From positions 44,343 through 108,342 of the forward strand of contig NZ_JABBNB010000024.1 in the NCBI RefSeq assembly GCF_012933505.1: a DNA stretch of 64,000 nt, given 5' to 3'. Positions 7,517 to 16,628 of the stretch are shown here, in pieces; the stretch's first letter is position 1; every line of letters starts with the position of its first letter. This stretch comes from Gordonia asplenii (lineage in GTDB: Bacteria; Actinomycetota; Actinomycetes; Mycobacteriales; Mycobacteriaceae). The position numbers and the translations under genes were made by a program. The notes beneath the pieces were generated by a model, which saw nothing but the letters and a program-made list of their open reading frames with translations, did no database searches and was not told where the DNA came from.

Positions 7517-8571
7517 TGCGTGAACTGATTATCAAACTCAACACGCTCGACGGCGGCGCGGCGGATGCGCTGCGGGTCATCGAGCACTTCGACGCCCTGG
7601 TCGACAGCCGGTCGTCGGCGCTGGCGATGCTCCGGGCCGCAGCAGTACTGGCGGAGTGTCCGATCGGCCTGGAGGATCCCGACCGCGGACTGCGAGTCGG
7701 CGTGGACGCCGCGGGACGGACCGTCGCCGACCCGGGCGAGTCCACGGCGTCACGCGAGGTCGCGCGATTCGAGGAGATCACCGTGTGGCTCGATCGGGAT
7801 GGGCCGTCGTGGCCGCTGGATCATCTGATTCTCGAGCGTTTCGCCCGCAGCTTGCACGCGGTGAAGAAGACGCGAGACGTCTCCCCGGCGGTTGCCGCTA
7901 CCCGCACGCTGTGCGAACGCGACGCGACCCCCGCCGACCGCGCCGCCGCGCTGTGTCAGTTAGGGCTGGGATCAACCGTCACCGTCGTCGTAACCCACGT
8001 CGCCGATGCCCCGAAGATGCCGCCCGGGCTGATCGTCGACGAGTACCAGATCACCCTGTTTCCGGCGTCGGCCGCCGGCGCGCCCGTTCCGCGGGCGATC
8101 GCCGCCGGTCTGCATACCTGCGCCGGGGTGGATGTTCATCACGAATGGCGACACGCCTGCACCGCCCTGCGCATTGCGATCGACCTCGTCACCGGCAAAC
8201 CCACCCACGTGAATTACGACGAGTTGGGCAGCATCGCCACCGTCGTCGACAGTGTCGACGCCGACCTCGCGTCGAGTGCGCCCGACGTGTGCCGGGTGGT
8301 CGAGCTGCAGGCCGAGCGGTCGTGGGTGGTCCCGACAATGGAGGCGCTGTTGAGTCATTGCAGCATCCGGGAAGTCGCGCGGACCCAGAACCTGCACCAT
8401 TCGACGATGCGCCAGCGCATCGACTGGCTCGAACGCAAGCTGGGCTACACCTTCCTGAGCACCGACGGGTACGCCCGCGCCAGTACTACGCTGACTCTCT
8501 GGCGGATCGCGATGGCCGCCGAGAACGCGCAGCAGCCCTATGCCGCAAGCGCGCTCCTGCCCATACCCTGA
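7516..8571 (+). CDS. PucR/CdaR-like transcriptional regulator with C-terminal HTH
   Basis: 351 aa from the ATG that overlaps the TetR stop; the frame stays open further upstream but that part is antisense-like in composition. The last 70 residues form a PucR-type helix-turn-helix (SIREVARTQNLHHSTMRQRI followed by DWLERKLGY). The N-terminal 250 residues have no domain I can name with confidence; they may sense a metabolite. It probably acts as an activator of nearby catabolic genes. It is the last gene before a long repeat-filled convergent gap. Confidence 0.7.
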   Translation: MRELIIKLNTLDGGAADALRVIEHFDALVDSRSSALAMLRAAAVLAECPIGLEDPDRGLRVGVDAAGRTVADPGESTASREVARFEEITVWLDRDGPSWPLDHLILERFARSLHAVKKTRDVSPAVAATRTLCERDATPADRAAALCQLGLGSTVTVVVTHVADAPKMPPGLIVDEYQITLFPASAAGAPVPRAIAAGLHTCAGVDVHHEWRHACTALRIAIDLVTGKPTHVNYDELGSIATVVDSVDADLASSAPDVCRVVELQAERSWVVPTMEALLSHCSIREVARTQNLHHSTMRQRIDWLERKLGYTFLSTDGYARASTTLTLWRIAMAAENAQQPYAASALLPIP

Positions 8572-8595
8572 CCGCGCTGGACACACCTCCCTCTG

Positions 8596-8687
8596 CTGGT
8601 TGAGCCGGGCCCGACGAGCGCAGCGAAAGCGCCTCCCCCCGCTGGTTGAGCCGGGCCCGTCGAGCGCGGCGAAGGCGCCTCCCTCTG
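8596..8687 (+). repeat. Two half-copies of the A-family arm
   Basis: Two head-to-tail segments of about 45 bp (8596-8640, 8641-8687) begin CTGGTTGAGCCGGGCCC and run through a GAGCGnnGCGAAnGCGCCTCC stretch. A third lies at about 8875-8922. They resemble the left arm of element A but lack the right arm. Confidence 0.75.
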
Positions 8688-8839
8688 CTGGTTGAGCCGT
8701 GAGGAGCGTTAGCGACGAGCGTGTCGAAACCGTCGTGGCGCGAGTTACCAACTGTAGCTGTGTATTTGGTGCGCCGACATCGTCGGCGTGCGTGGTTTCG
8801 ACACGGGCCTTCGCTAACGCTCCGGTCCGGCTCAACCGG
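8688..8839. repeat. Inverted-repeat element A, copy 1
   Basis: About 150 bp. The left arm (CTGGTTGAGCCGTGAGGAGC..., 8688-8731) and right arm (8794-8839) are imperfect complements of about 44 bp, each including the core GTGTCGAAACC or its complement. The roughly 60-bp centre holds GCGCCGACATCGTCGGCG, itself palindromic. There is no coding capacity. It lies between convergent genes. Confidence 0.85.
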
Positions 8840-8922
8840 CGGCAAGGACCGGCTCAACCGACGGTAGGCTCCTCCGCTGGTTGAGCCGGGCCCGACGAGC
8901 GGAGCGAAAGCGCCTTACTCCG

Positions 8923-9074
8923 CTGGTTGAGCCGTGAGGAGCGTTAGCGACGAGCGTGTCGAAACCATCGTGACGCGAGTTACCAACTGTAGCTGAGCAT
9001 TTGGTGCGCCGACATCGTCGGCGTGCGTGGTTTCGACACGGGCCCTCGCTAACGCTCCGGCCCGGCTCAACCGG
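8923..9074. repeat. Inverted-repeat element A, copy 2
   Basis: Near-identical to copy 1 and in the same orientation, differing at a few positions in the centre (ATCGTGACGCGAG against GTCGTGGCGCGAG). It is followed by two short direct repeats of CCGAAGAGGCCTGCCG (about 9075-9130) that reach the 3' end of the MFS gene. Confidence 0.85.
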
Positions 9075-9143
9075 CCGAAGAGGCCTGCCGGCGGAAACCC
9101 CGGCTCAACCAGCCGAAGAGGCCTGCCGTCGATGAATCCAGTG

Positions 9144-10442
9144 TCAGCGACCGAACCGCTGATCCTCCAGCAGGGCGGTCTCGGCCAGAATCGCTTCCTC
9201 TTCGACAACGGGAATCTGGCTTACGGCGTCCTCGGCGTCTTGCCGCTCATGCGAAACCGGTTGGTGCTCTTCGGCATCGGCGTCGACGAGAGCCTGATGC
9301 ACAGTCCTGAGCACAAGGGCGGCCACGACGGCGGTCACCGCGCCGACGATGAATGGGACATGCACGCTGTAGTGCTCGACGAGCTTGCCCGCGGCGAACG
9401 GAGCCAGGCCGCCGCCGATGAAGCGGACGAATCCGTAGGTCGCCGACGCCACCGGCCGCGGTACCGGAGCGATACTCATGACCGCGGTCGTCACCAGTGT
9501 GTTGTTCAGTCCGACGACGACGCCCGACGCGATCACCGCCCCGATCACCACCCACCGGTTCTCGGCCCACACGCCGATCACCGCCGACAGGATCGCCATC
9601 GTCGTCAAAGCGCCGTAGAGCGTTCGGGGAGTGCCGAATCGGGCTTTCAGCATCGGTGCGCCGAACACCGCGAACAGTGCGACGAGAATGCCCCAGCCGA
9701 AGAACACGAACCCGAGCTGGATTGCCGAAAGTCCCATCAGGAACGGCGCATAGCCGAGGATCGTGAAGAACGCCCAGTTGTACAGCAGGCCGGTGACGCT
9801 GGTCGTCGCGAGGCTCCGATGGCGAAGTGCGGCAAGGGGTTCGATGATCGACGACGTCTTCTCGGGTTTCGGCGTCGGATCGACGAACACCACGGTGGCG
9901 ACGAGTGCGATCAACATCAGTACGGCGACACCGAAGAACGGTCCCCGCCAGCTGATCGTGCCGAGCAATCCGCCGACGAGTGGTCCGGCGGCGATGCCGA
10001 CCCCCAATGCGGTCTCGTACAGCACGATGGCGCCCGCGAAACCGCCCGTCGCCGATCCGACGATCACCGCCAGCGACGTCGCGATGAACAGCGCGTTGCC
10101 CAATCCCCAACCCGCGCGGAAGCCGACGATGCCGGCGATCGAGTCGCTGCTGCCGGCCGCCGCGGCGAAGACGATGATCAGCATCAGTCCGGCGATCAGT
10201 GTGCGCTTGGCACCCAAAATGCTTGACACCCAACCGGTTACGAGCATAGCCACCGCTGTCACGACCAGATAACTCGTGAACAGCAGGGTCACTTGCGACG
10301 GCGACGCCCCCAGTTCCTTCGACAAGGCGGGCAGGATCGGATCGACCAGCCCGATGCCCATGAACGAAACGACGCACGCGAAGGCTACCGCCCACACGGC
10401 GCGCGGCTGTCGGAACGCGGTGGATACAGAAGACGCTGACAT
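9144..10442 (-). CDS. MFS drug/solute efflux transporter
   Basis: 432 aa inner-membrane transporter with about 12 hydrophobic segments in the DHA1/Bcr-EmrD style. The loop between TM2 and TM3 (GWVSSILGAKRT) matches motif A of the major facilitator superfamily, and helix 5 has a GAAxGPLxGG-like antiporter motif (GIAAGPLVGGLLG). The C-terminal 45 residues are hydrophilic and acidic (DADAEEHQPV, VVEEEAIL), unusual for the family, and possibly cytosolic. It is divergent from a MarR gene across a perfect palindrome, so expression is probably induced when MarR releases a toxic ligand. Confidence 0.9.
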   Translation of the reverse strand: MSASSVSTAFRQPRAVWAVAFACVVSFMGIGLVDPILPALSKELGASPSQVTLLFTSYLVVTAVAMLVTGWVSSILGAKRTLIAGLMLIIVFAAAAGSSDSIAGIVGFRAGWGLGNALFIATSLAVIVGSATGGFAGAIVLYETALGVGIAAGPLVGGLLGTISWRGPFFGVAVLMLIALVATVVFVDPTPKPEKTSSIIEPLAALRHRSLATTSVTGLLYNWAFFTILGYAPFLMGLSAIQLGFVFFGWGILVALFAVFGAPMLKARFGTPRTLYGALTTMAILSAVIGVWAENRWVVIGAVIASGVVVGLNNTLVTTAVMSIAPVPRPVASATYGFVRFIGGGLAPFAAGKLVEHYSVHVPFIVGAVTAVVAALVLRTVHQALVDADAEEHQPVSHERQDAEDAVSQIPVVEEEAILAETALLEDQRFGR

Positions 10443-10447
10443 AGATA

Positions 10448-10475
10448 CATAGCTACTCTATATAGAGTAGCTATG
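10448..10475. promoter_or_regulatory. 28-bp perfect palindromic MarR operator
   Basis: The half-site CATAGCTACTCTAT is followed directly by its exact complement. It lies 5 bases upstream of the MFS start and 29 bases upstream of the MarR start. The AT-rich centre and position between divergent genes fit a MarR-family operator controlling both. Confidence 0.9.
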
Positions 10476-10504
10476 CAATTATCGGACTCGAATACACTGA
10501 GGGG

Positions 10505-10957
10505 ATGAGTGAGTTGCCGACGCCAGTCGAGATCGAATCGCTGCCCGCCGTCGTCGACGCCGCTGACTCGCTGTACACGCTGTTGACTCTGCTGATCGTG
10601 AGGCAGCCCCGTGACATCAGCATGACGACGGCGTCGACGCTGGCCACCCTTCGTCGGGAGGGTCCCACGCGGATCACCGCGCTCGCGACGGCGCAGGGCG
10701 TCACCCAGCCGTCGATGACTGCGCTCATCGCATCGCTGGAGAAGTCGGGAATGGTCGTACGCCGCACCGACCCCGACGATCGTCGGGCGTCGCTCATCGA
10801 GCTGACCGACGCCGGCCTGGAACGTTCCATCGCGCGACGCCGCGACGCGACGGACCGGATCGCCGGCTACTTGGCGCAACTGCCCAACGATCAGCGCGAA
10901 GTCCTTCTGGCGGCGATCCCTGCCCTGCGCCGCCTGGAACAGATCGTGCGCGGGTGA
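10505..10957 (+). CDS. MarR family transcriptional regulator
   Basis: 150 aa winged-helix repressor. The recognition region ITALATAQGVTQPSMTALI and the wing with RRTDPDDRRAS (the DxR motif) are clear. It very likely represses the divergent MFS transporter and itself through the 28-bp palindrome at 10448-10475. The ligand is unknown. Confidence 0.92.
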   Translation: MSELPTPVEIESLPAVVDAADSLYTLLTLLIVRQPRDISMTTASTLATLRREGPTRITALATAQGVTQPSMTALIASLEKSGMVVRRTDPDDRRASLIELTDAGLERSIARRRDATDRIAGYLAQLPNDQREVLLAAIPALRRLEQIVRG

Positions 10958-12117
10958 TGGCGGAAATCTGTAGATAATTGCCGGAGTAGGGGCCGATGAT
11001 CACCCACACTCTGAAATACCCACTGCCGCAAATCTTTACACTCGGTGTTGCGGGGATCACTTGAACTTGCCCTCTCGCCGATCACCTTATCTGCGGTTTT
11101 CTGCGACCCCGACGCTGCGCCCGCCGCCTCCGAGAGGCAACCGTCGTCCCGGTCGACCTCCCGTCGGGGCATTTCCGACCGTTCAGCCGCGACAACCCCC
11201 CAGCGGAACGTCGTATCTAGATCATTGGGTGCAGTTGCCGAGGTTTGGGTGCCGTGGTTGTCGATGGCCGCCACGTCCACCTCGTTTCCTCCCACACACC
11301 CGCCGTCAACGGCGAGGTGACTGCGAGTAGACGAGGTGAACCGTTTGCGAGCGTCAACACGCACTCCCGGCACAGCGGTCGGGCACTCGACTCACACCCC
11401 GTGTACATCACCTGCCCCACCGGTAACAACGGATCGATGTTGCATGCACCTCGGGGGCGCGGACGCACGCTGGTGTTGAAGGTTGCGGCGAGTGTGATCG
11501 GCCGGCAGAGTGCACTGGCCGTGATTGGAAACTGCCTGCTCAGTGGTGGCGGGGTGAATGTTCCCCCGGCGTCGGTGACGGGGCAGAGTGCAATTGGCCG
11601 CTCGGGACCAGAGGGCCGCAAGACCGCACTGTTTACAGCGACACTCCATTGGTGACGTGTCGCGTCTAATCTCCGGTATTGATGCGACGGCGGTTGCGGT
11701 GCGGTCGCAGGGTGAATCGATCCGTTGTCACTGCTGGGGCGGGTGAGGGTTGTGTGGCTGCTGCAGCGCAGGGTTTTTCGTGCGCTAGTCGATGCCGCTG
11801 CAGTAGCCAATGTTGTACTGCGGTAACCGAATTCGCGCCACCGTAACCTCTTCCCGCTGCGGTAACTACGTCCGCGGGAACGGGCTACCGCAGTGGCAGT
11901 CCGACTACCGCCGCGTAAACGCACAACCGCAGTGCGAACGCGGCCGACGCGCGAACCAGACGCGAATCGACACCCCGGCGGCCAGGGGTAGAACTATTTG
12001 TTGATACCCATGGCGGGCAAGAGAGACGCGAGTCCCTCTCCAACCGTGCCGCGGCAAGGATGGCGTCCCGATCGAACACCCGTGGAGCACTCCCGAGCGT
12101 TTGCCGCGACAATCCGC
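10958..12117. other. Non-coding stretch built from decayed B-family repeat ends
   Basis: 1160 bases without a convincing gene; the open frames here have poor codon bias and no recognisable product. Boundary sequences of element B recur: an end-like GCCGCGACAA near 11198-11207, a junction GCGACACTCC...GACGTGTCGCG near 11638-11665, and GCCGCGACAATCCGCTAG at 12103-12120. This suggests two older B-type units of about 440-470 bp. Around 11817-11930, CTGCGGTAAC occurs twice and its complement-like CTACCGCAGT once. No function can be assigned. Confidence 0.5.
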
Positions 12118-12328
12118 TAGTGGCGTGTCGCGCCTAATAGTATTGATATCTTGCGCGCAACCTGCCACGCCGCATCCTGCTGGTTGAGCGAGGCGAAGCC
12201 GAGTCGAAACCACTGTGACGCTGCAGGTTTCGTCATTGCCTGGCCGGTGGGGTTTCGACTCGCTCCGCTCGCTCAACCGGCAGAGGAACGCAACGGGCAT
12301 GCAACTCTTTAGCCGCGACAATCCGCTA
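12118..12328. repeat. Inverted-repeat element B, copy 1
   Basis: 211 bp. Outer ends are TAGTGGCGTGTCGCG and, at the right, CGCGACAATCCGCTA. Inside is a second inverted pair, GGTTGAGCGAGGCGAAGCCG and a segment including TCGACTCGCTCCGCTCGCTC. Copy 2 at 16626 has the same length and about 85-90% identity by eye. GCCGCGACAATCCGCTAG is present at both borders (12103-12120 and 12313-12330). The right end overlaps the CGNR stop codon. Confidence 0.85.
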
Positions 12329-12952
12329 GACAGATCGTTCATCCGCCTCACGCGTCGACCTCGCCGGTCGACTGCGGGCGTGGTGGGCTGCGACTTTGCT
12401 GCGGTTGCCGCAGAGTTCCATGCTGCACCAGCGTCGGGTGCGACTTCGTGACGTGTCGACGAACATCAGCACGCAGGTGTCGTGGTTGGCGCATCGGCGC
12501 AGGCGCCGACGCAGGTCGCTGCCGAGGAGTTTCGCGGCGGCGTCGGCGAGGATCCACGAGGTCCATCGGTCGTCGTGGGCCAGGTCGACGCGAGGGACCT
12601 CGACGATGTCGCCCTCTGCGGTCGACCGCAGTTCGGTGCCGGGGGAGTCGGTGAGCACCGCGTTGATGCCGGCGAGCGCCGCGTCGGGCACCGGGCGGCC
12701 CTCGGCGAGCGAACTGAAGGCGTCGCGCATCGCCGAGCGCAGGCCGATCGCCTGTTCGTGAACCGACTCGTCGACCTTCGTCGGCGCACCGAACTCGGCC
12801 GCGATCGGCGACGACCTGAGCCATGCGCCGAGGTCGGCGGGAGTCGCGATGAGGTCGGCGGGACGACCGCCGACGACCATCACCGTGTTGACGAAGTCGA
12901 GCGCCACGTCGCCGCCCAGGAAGAGAAAGTCCGGTTTCTGCTGCTGTTCCAT
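12326..12952 (-). CDS. CGNR zinc-finger / ABATE-domain regulator
   Basis: 208 aa. The N-terminal ABATE-like domain begins FLFLGGDVALDFVNT (residues 10-24), and the C-terminal CGNR zinc finger carries Cys154, Cys160, Cys176 and Cys181 with FVDTSRSRTRRWCS and CGNR itself. Family members are predicted stress-linked DNA-binding regulators. It is divergent from the VOC/PPOX operon across 61 bases, so it probably controls that operon. Its TAG stop is formed by the outermost three bases of repeat element B; the last residues (after about 190) look poorly conserved and may have been altered by the insertion. Confidence 0.92.
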   Translation of the reverse strand: MEQQQKPDFLFLGGDVALDFVNTVMVVGGRPADLIATPADLGAWLRSSPIAAEFGAPTKVDESVHEQAIGLRSAMRDAFSSLAEGRPVPDAALAGINAVLTDSPGTELRSTAEGDIVEVPRVDLAHDDRWTSWILADAAAKLLGSDLRRRLRRCANHDTCVLMFVDTSRSRTRRWCSMELCGNRSKVAAHHARSRPARSTREADERSV

Positions 12953-13013
12953 ACCTAACCTGCTATTGATGATTAAGACAGTTAGTCACAATCCGCTCGC
13001 ACCAGGAGTCATC

Positions 13014-13487
13014 ATGCCACTGCAGACCGGTCACATCGGCCTCAACGTCACCGACCTCGCCCGATCGATAGCGTTCTACCAGCAGATCTTCGGACTGGAG
13101 GTCCTCGGGCAGTCCGACGCGGACGGTCAGCGTTTCGCGTTTCTGGGCAATCCCGACGTCGCGTCGGAGGTCTTCCTCGATAAACTCGCCATCACGCTGT
13201 GGGAGCAGAGCGCGGGAGCATTCTCGACCCGCACGCCCGGCCTGCATCATCTGGCGTTCCACGTCGATTCGGTCGACGAGGTCGAGCGCCTGCGGACCGC
13301 GGTGACGCAGGCAGGCGCGGAGGTGCTGTACGACGGGGAGATCATTCCGCACAGCGACGCATTCTCTTCCGGTGGATTCTTCTTCCTCGATCCCGACGGC
13401 GTGCGCCTGGAGGTCTGCGCCCCCGACGGCGTGCCGACCGAGGCCGCCGTCGCCGGTGCCACCCCGTCCTGCGGCTTCTTCGATTGA
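13014..13487 (+). CDS. VOC (glyoxalase/bleomycin-resistance/dioxygenase) family protein
   Basis: 157 aa from ATG 13014, which follows CCAGGAG; an earlier in-frame start would run into the CGNR gene. The two beta-alpha-beta-beta-beta modules are visible: HIGLNVTDLARSIAFYQQIF near the start and GLHHLAFHVDSVDEV at the middle. Candidate metal ligands are His7, His78 or His81 and Glu in RLEVCAP near the C-terminus. It may be an isomerase, dioxygenase or resistance protein; which cannot be told. The PPOX-type gene begins 1 base after its stop. Confidence 0.85.
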   Translation: MPLQTGHIGLNVTDLARSIAFYQQIFGLEVLGQSDADGQRFAFLGNPDVASEVFLDKLAITLWEQSAGAFSTRTPGLHHLAFHVDSVDEVERLRTAVTQAGAEVLYDGEIIPHSDAFSSGGFFFLDPDGVRLEVCAPDGVPTEAAVAGATPSCGFFD

Positions 13488-13488
13488 G

Positions 13489-14328
13489 ATGGGCCCGTTC
13501 CACGACGGCGAATGCCTCGTCCAGCAGCGGGCGGGAGTCGTCGACGACGCCGCGCGGTACGCGGGCATGCTCCGGCGGGACGCCTTCACGTCCGCGATGG
13601 CCGGGTTCGTCGCGGACCGACGCACGGTGTTCATCACCGCCCGCGATTCGACAGGCACCCTGTGGACGTCGCCGATCTCGGGTGCGCCCGGCTTCTGCGA
13701 CGCGGCCGGCTCCGCGCTGCGGATCCGGGAAGTCGGCCGGGTAGGTGATCCGTTGCATGGCGTCGCCCGCGGACAGCGGGCCGGTTTCCTGTTGATCGAT
13801 TTCGCGAAGCGCCGACGACTGCGGGTGAACGGCATGCTCGTCGGAGCGGACGACGGTGGGCTCGAGGTCGCGGTCGAGCAGGTCTACGGCAACTGTCCGA
13901 AATACATCAATCCCCACGTCCACGAAGCACCGGTCGGACCCGCGGGACTGACGTCCGCATCGTCGAGTCTCGGCGCCGCGGCGCGGGAGGTGGTGGCACG
14001 TGCCAACACTTTCATCCTGGGTACGACGCACCCGACGTGCGGCCCGGACACCTCGCATCGCGGCGGTTCGCCAGGATTCGTGGGTATCGACGGAAATGAA
14101 CTGTGGTGGCCGGACTATGCGGGCAACAACCTCTTCAACAGCCTGGGCAATCTCGTGGTGGATCCAGAGGCGTCGATGCTGATCGTCGACGACGCCGCGA
14201 CCGTGCAGATCTCGGGGACCGCGAGGATCGAGTGGAGTTGCCCCCAACTGCGCGACGACGAGCCCGGCACCGGCAAATGCGTGCGACTCGACGTGGCCTC
14301 GGTGGTGGAGACCACCGCGATCAGTTGA
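13489..14328 (+). CDS. Pyridoxamine-5'-phosphate-oxidase-like flavin-binding protein
   Basis: 279 aa from ATG 13489. The split-barrel flavin-nucleotide-binding fold appears twice over the length: FVADRRTVFITARDSTGTLW with VARGQRAGFLLIDF in the first half, and FILGTTHPTCGPDTSHRGG with NSLGNLVVDPEASMLIVD in the second. Such two-part PPOX-like proteins bind FMN, FAD or F420 and often pair with VOC proteins. The role is unknown; reduction or detoxification of a small electrophile is a reasonable guess. It is co-transcribed with the VOC gene. Confidence 0.8.
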   Translation: MGPFHDGECLVQQRAGVVDDAARYAGMLRRDAFTSAMAGFVADRRTVFITARDSTGTLWTSPISGAPGFCDAAGSALRIREVGRVGDPLHGVARGQRAGFLLIDFAKRRRLRVNGMLVGADDGGLEVAVEQVYGNCPKYINPHVHEAPVGPAGLTSASSSLGAAAREVVARANTFILGTTHPTCGPDTSHRGGSPGFVGIDGNELWWPDYAGNNLFNSLGNLVVDPEASMLIVDDAATVQISGTARIEWSCPQLRDDEPGTGKCVRLDVASVVETTAIS

Positions 14329-14353
14329 GCAGAACCCGACCGGTATCGGAGCC

Positions 14354-16126
14354 CTACTTCCTCCCCAAGCGCAACACCGAGATCAGCTCCGCGTACGGCC
14401 CGATCACATAGGCCACATCCCCGGAATGAAACCGACTGTGCCGCCGCGGATTCCGTTCCAACTGCCCGGTCTCCGCGTGGGCGATCGCAACCACTCGCGT
14501 CGCCGGCGAGAGATCTCGCATCGCGATCCCATCCAGTCCGCCGCCCGGCTCGATGGTCACCGCCCCGACCATGAACGATTCCTCCCACACGCTGAACGTA
14601 CCGAGCACCCGCAGCCCCAGCGCTGCCGAGATGAACCACGGGGCAGCCAGTTCGACGGTCGAGCGCACGTTGCGAAAACCGAAGCGCGCAGCCACAACTC
14701 GGCCGAGGGGCAGGTCGAAGACGCGCAATACCACCGGCACCGACGGGTGGTGCAGGCCGTCGTCCCAGCGTTCCCCGAGCAACTCCTTGACCACCAACCC
14801 GACCTCGATGTTGGCCATCTCGTTCGACGTCAGGATCGCCACCGCCGACGCCCGGGTCAGTCCCGCCGCGAGCAGCGTTTCGCGTTGTGTCCCGTCGCCG
14901 AAAACGACTGCGACGCCGAGCTTCTCCGCGGCGGGCAGATTGCGGTGCTGGCGGTCGAGTTCGATGGCGACCACTGAATGTCCTTGTGCGATAAGGTCCG
15001 CGGCCACCCGGATACCTACCTCACCGAGTCCGACGAGCAGTACGTGCCCGCTCATCATCCGCGCACTGCGCCGCCCGGCCGACTGCGTCAGTCGACGACT
15101 CACCAGCATCTCCGATACGAACGCCACCAGGATCGCGGTGTTCGTCACGCCGCACACCATCAGGAAGATCGCATAGAACCGCAGCATCGGCGGCTGTCCC
15201 AGAAAACTGAAGTCGCCGTACCCGACCGTCGCGATCGTCTCCGCCGAAAAATACAGGGCGTCAAGGAAACTCATTCCAGGCCGACTGTAGGTGTAGCGCA
15301 GGAGGAACATCGATGTCACCACCAGCACCGTCATCACACCGAGGGCGCGGAAGAAGTTGGGGTCGATGTCTTCGCGTAGATCCGACGCCGCGAGGCGCAG
15401 CCGCACGAGCGGATTACGACGTCGGGCCCGACGTTCCTCTGGAGCCGTGGTACCGCCCAATCCGTGGGCCGCGAGCTCCGACGACGTTCCGATCAGCGCC
15501 GCCCAGTCACCCGCGGCCACCGGGGTGTCTCGCGGCGGGCACGGCGTCGGCGCGGCGGCATAGGGATTGTCGACGCCGCGTACGACGGCGATCGGTCCGA
15601 GGTCGCCGTAGAGCGATCGAAGCGTTCCGTCGTGGTCGATCGCATCGATCGCGACGGTCAGGTCGACGCCGGCGACGTCGAGATGATGCGTCGTTCGTTG
15701 CAGACAGTCTTCGACGACGGACGGAGCAGCCAGATCGGCGACGGCGAGTACCGCGCCGGGACCGTTGTCGGCGACCATCGCGTCACGCACCACGACGTTG
15801 GCGATCCGCACCACCACCCGGACGTCGGCGCGCAATCTCCGTGCCAGAAGCGCGGTTTCGAGGTTGACCACGTCGGCCGGGTCGGTGCATACGACGGCGT
15901 CGGCGGATTCGATGCCCGCTTCTCGCAGCGCCTGGGCGCCACTCGCTCCGCGTACGAGGTAGGGGATGTCCCAGCCTTCGAGCACCGCTTCGACTCGCGG
16001 TTCGTGCGCGTAGAGCACGACGGCGACCGGTTCGTCGAAAGCGTGCAGCTGCTCGACGATCCTGATCCCGAGTAGCTCCAGCCCGCACACAATCGTGTGT
16101 CCTTGCAGGGGAATTGCCGAGGCCAT
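14354..16126 (-). CDS. Two-TM potassium channel with two RCK/TrkA-N domains
   Basis: 590 aa from the ATG at 16126; the frame extends further upstream but lacks similarity there and would overlap the divergent thioesterase. Order: RCK/TrkA-N domain (residues about 9-150), linker, TM1 (about 262-278), pore helix with the selectivity filter TVGYGD (300-305), TM2 (about 315-340), then a second RCK/TrkA-N domain starting HVLLVGLGEVGIRVAADL (361) and a TrkA_C-like tail. It is a membrane potassium channel gated by nucleotide or ion binding to the RCK ring. An N-terminal RCK domain in front of the pore is less common than the C-terminal arrangement. Confidence 0.9.
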   Translation of the reverse strand: MASAIPLQGHTIVCGLELLGIRIVEQLHAFDEPVAVVLYAHEPRVEAVLEGWDIPYLVRGASGAQALREAGIESADAVVCTDPADVVNLETALLARRLRADVRVVVRIANVVVRDAMVADNGPGAVLAVADLAAPSVVEDCLQRTTHHLDVAGVDLTVAIDAIDHDGTLRSLYGDLGPIAVVRGVDNPYAAAPTPCPPRDTPVAAGDWAALIGTSSELAAHGLGGTTAPEERRARRRNPLVRLRLAASDLREDIDPNFFRALGVMTVLVVTSMFLLRYTYSRPGMSFLDALYFSAETIATVGYGDFSFLGQPPMLRFYAIFLMVCGVTNTAILVAFVSEMLVSRRLTQSAGRRSARMMSGHVLLVGLGEVGIRVAADLIAQGHSVVAIELDRQHRNLPAAEKLGVAVVFGDGTQRETLLAAGLTRASAVAILTSNEMANIEVGLVVKELLGERWDDGLHHPSVPVVLRVFDLPLGRVVAARFGFRNVRSTVELAAPWFISAALGLRVLGTFSVWEESFMVGAVTIEPGGGLDGIAMRDLSPATRVVAIAHAETGQLERNPRRHSRFHSGDVAYVIGPYAELISVLRLGRK

Positions 16127-16178
16127 GTGCACATCGTCGCACCCGGGGCGGCATGTCGCCGTGTCTACACTCGAACCT

Positions 16179-16628
16179 ATGGGTGTGTTGTCACGCGAGG
16201 GGCCGTTCTGGGACGCCATGGCGGGGCGCACGCCGCAGCCGCCCGCCGCGCGGACGCTGGGTTTGCAATTCGTCGACGCCGACCCCGGCGCGGGCACCAT
16301 CGACCTCGCTTTCACAGCTCGCGAGGAGTGGACCAACCCGTTCGGCAACGTGCTCGGGGCATTCATCGCCGCCATGCTTTACGACACCGTGGGACCGGCG
16401 CTGCTGGCGACGCTGGAACCCGACCAGTTCCAGTCGACCGAGGACATCGCCGTCGAATTCATCAGGCCGTTGCGGCCCGGTCGGGTCACCGCGCGTGGAC
16501 GCGTCGTCGAACGAGTCGATGACACGGCGAAACTCGAAGCAACCCTGTTCGACGCCGACGGGCCGATTGCGACGTGCACGGCGTCGGCGCGAGTGGTCGG
16601 GATCGCGGCGGCGCAGCGCTCGGTTTAG
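16179..16628 (+). CDS. PaaI-type hotdog-fold thioesterase
   Basis: 149 aa from ATG 16179; a longer in-frame version would begin inside the channel gene. The hotdog core shows WTNPFGNVLGAFIAAMLYD (the HGG-like helix, here NVLGAF) and VEFIRPLRPGRVTARGRVV, typical of acyl-CoA thioesterases acting on aromatic or medium-chain CoA esters. It is divergent from the channel across 52 bases. The TAG stop is also the first three bases of repeat element B copy 2. Confidence 0.85.
   Translation: MGVLSREGPFWDAMAGRTPQPPAARTLGLQFVDADPGAGTIDLAFTAREEWTNPFGNVLGAFIAAMLYDTVGPALLATLEPDQFQSTEDIAVEFIRPLRPGRVTARGRVVERVDDTAKLEATLFDADGPIATCTASARVVGIAAAQRSV

Noticed and set aside
8486..8857. Open frames within the A elements
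   Set aside because: They translate the inverted-repeat arms only and recur with each copy, so they reflect repeat composition.
11245..11655. Possible 136-residue gene in the long gap
   Set aside because: No ribosome site, poor third-position GC pattern, no recognisable product, and it runs into a repeat boundary.
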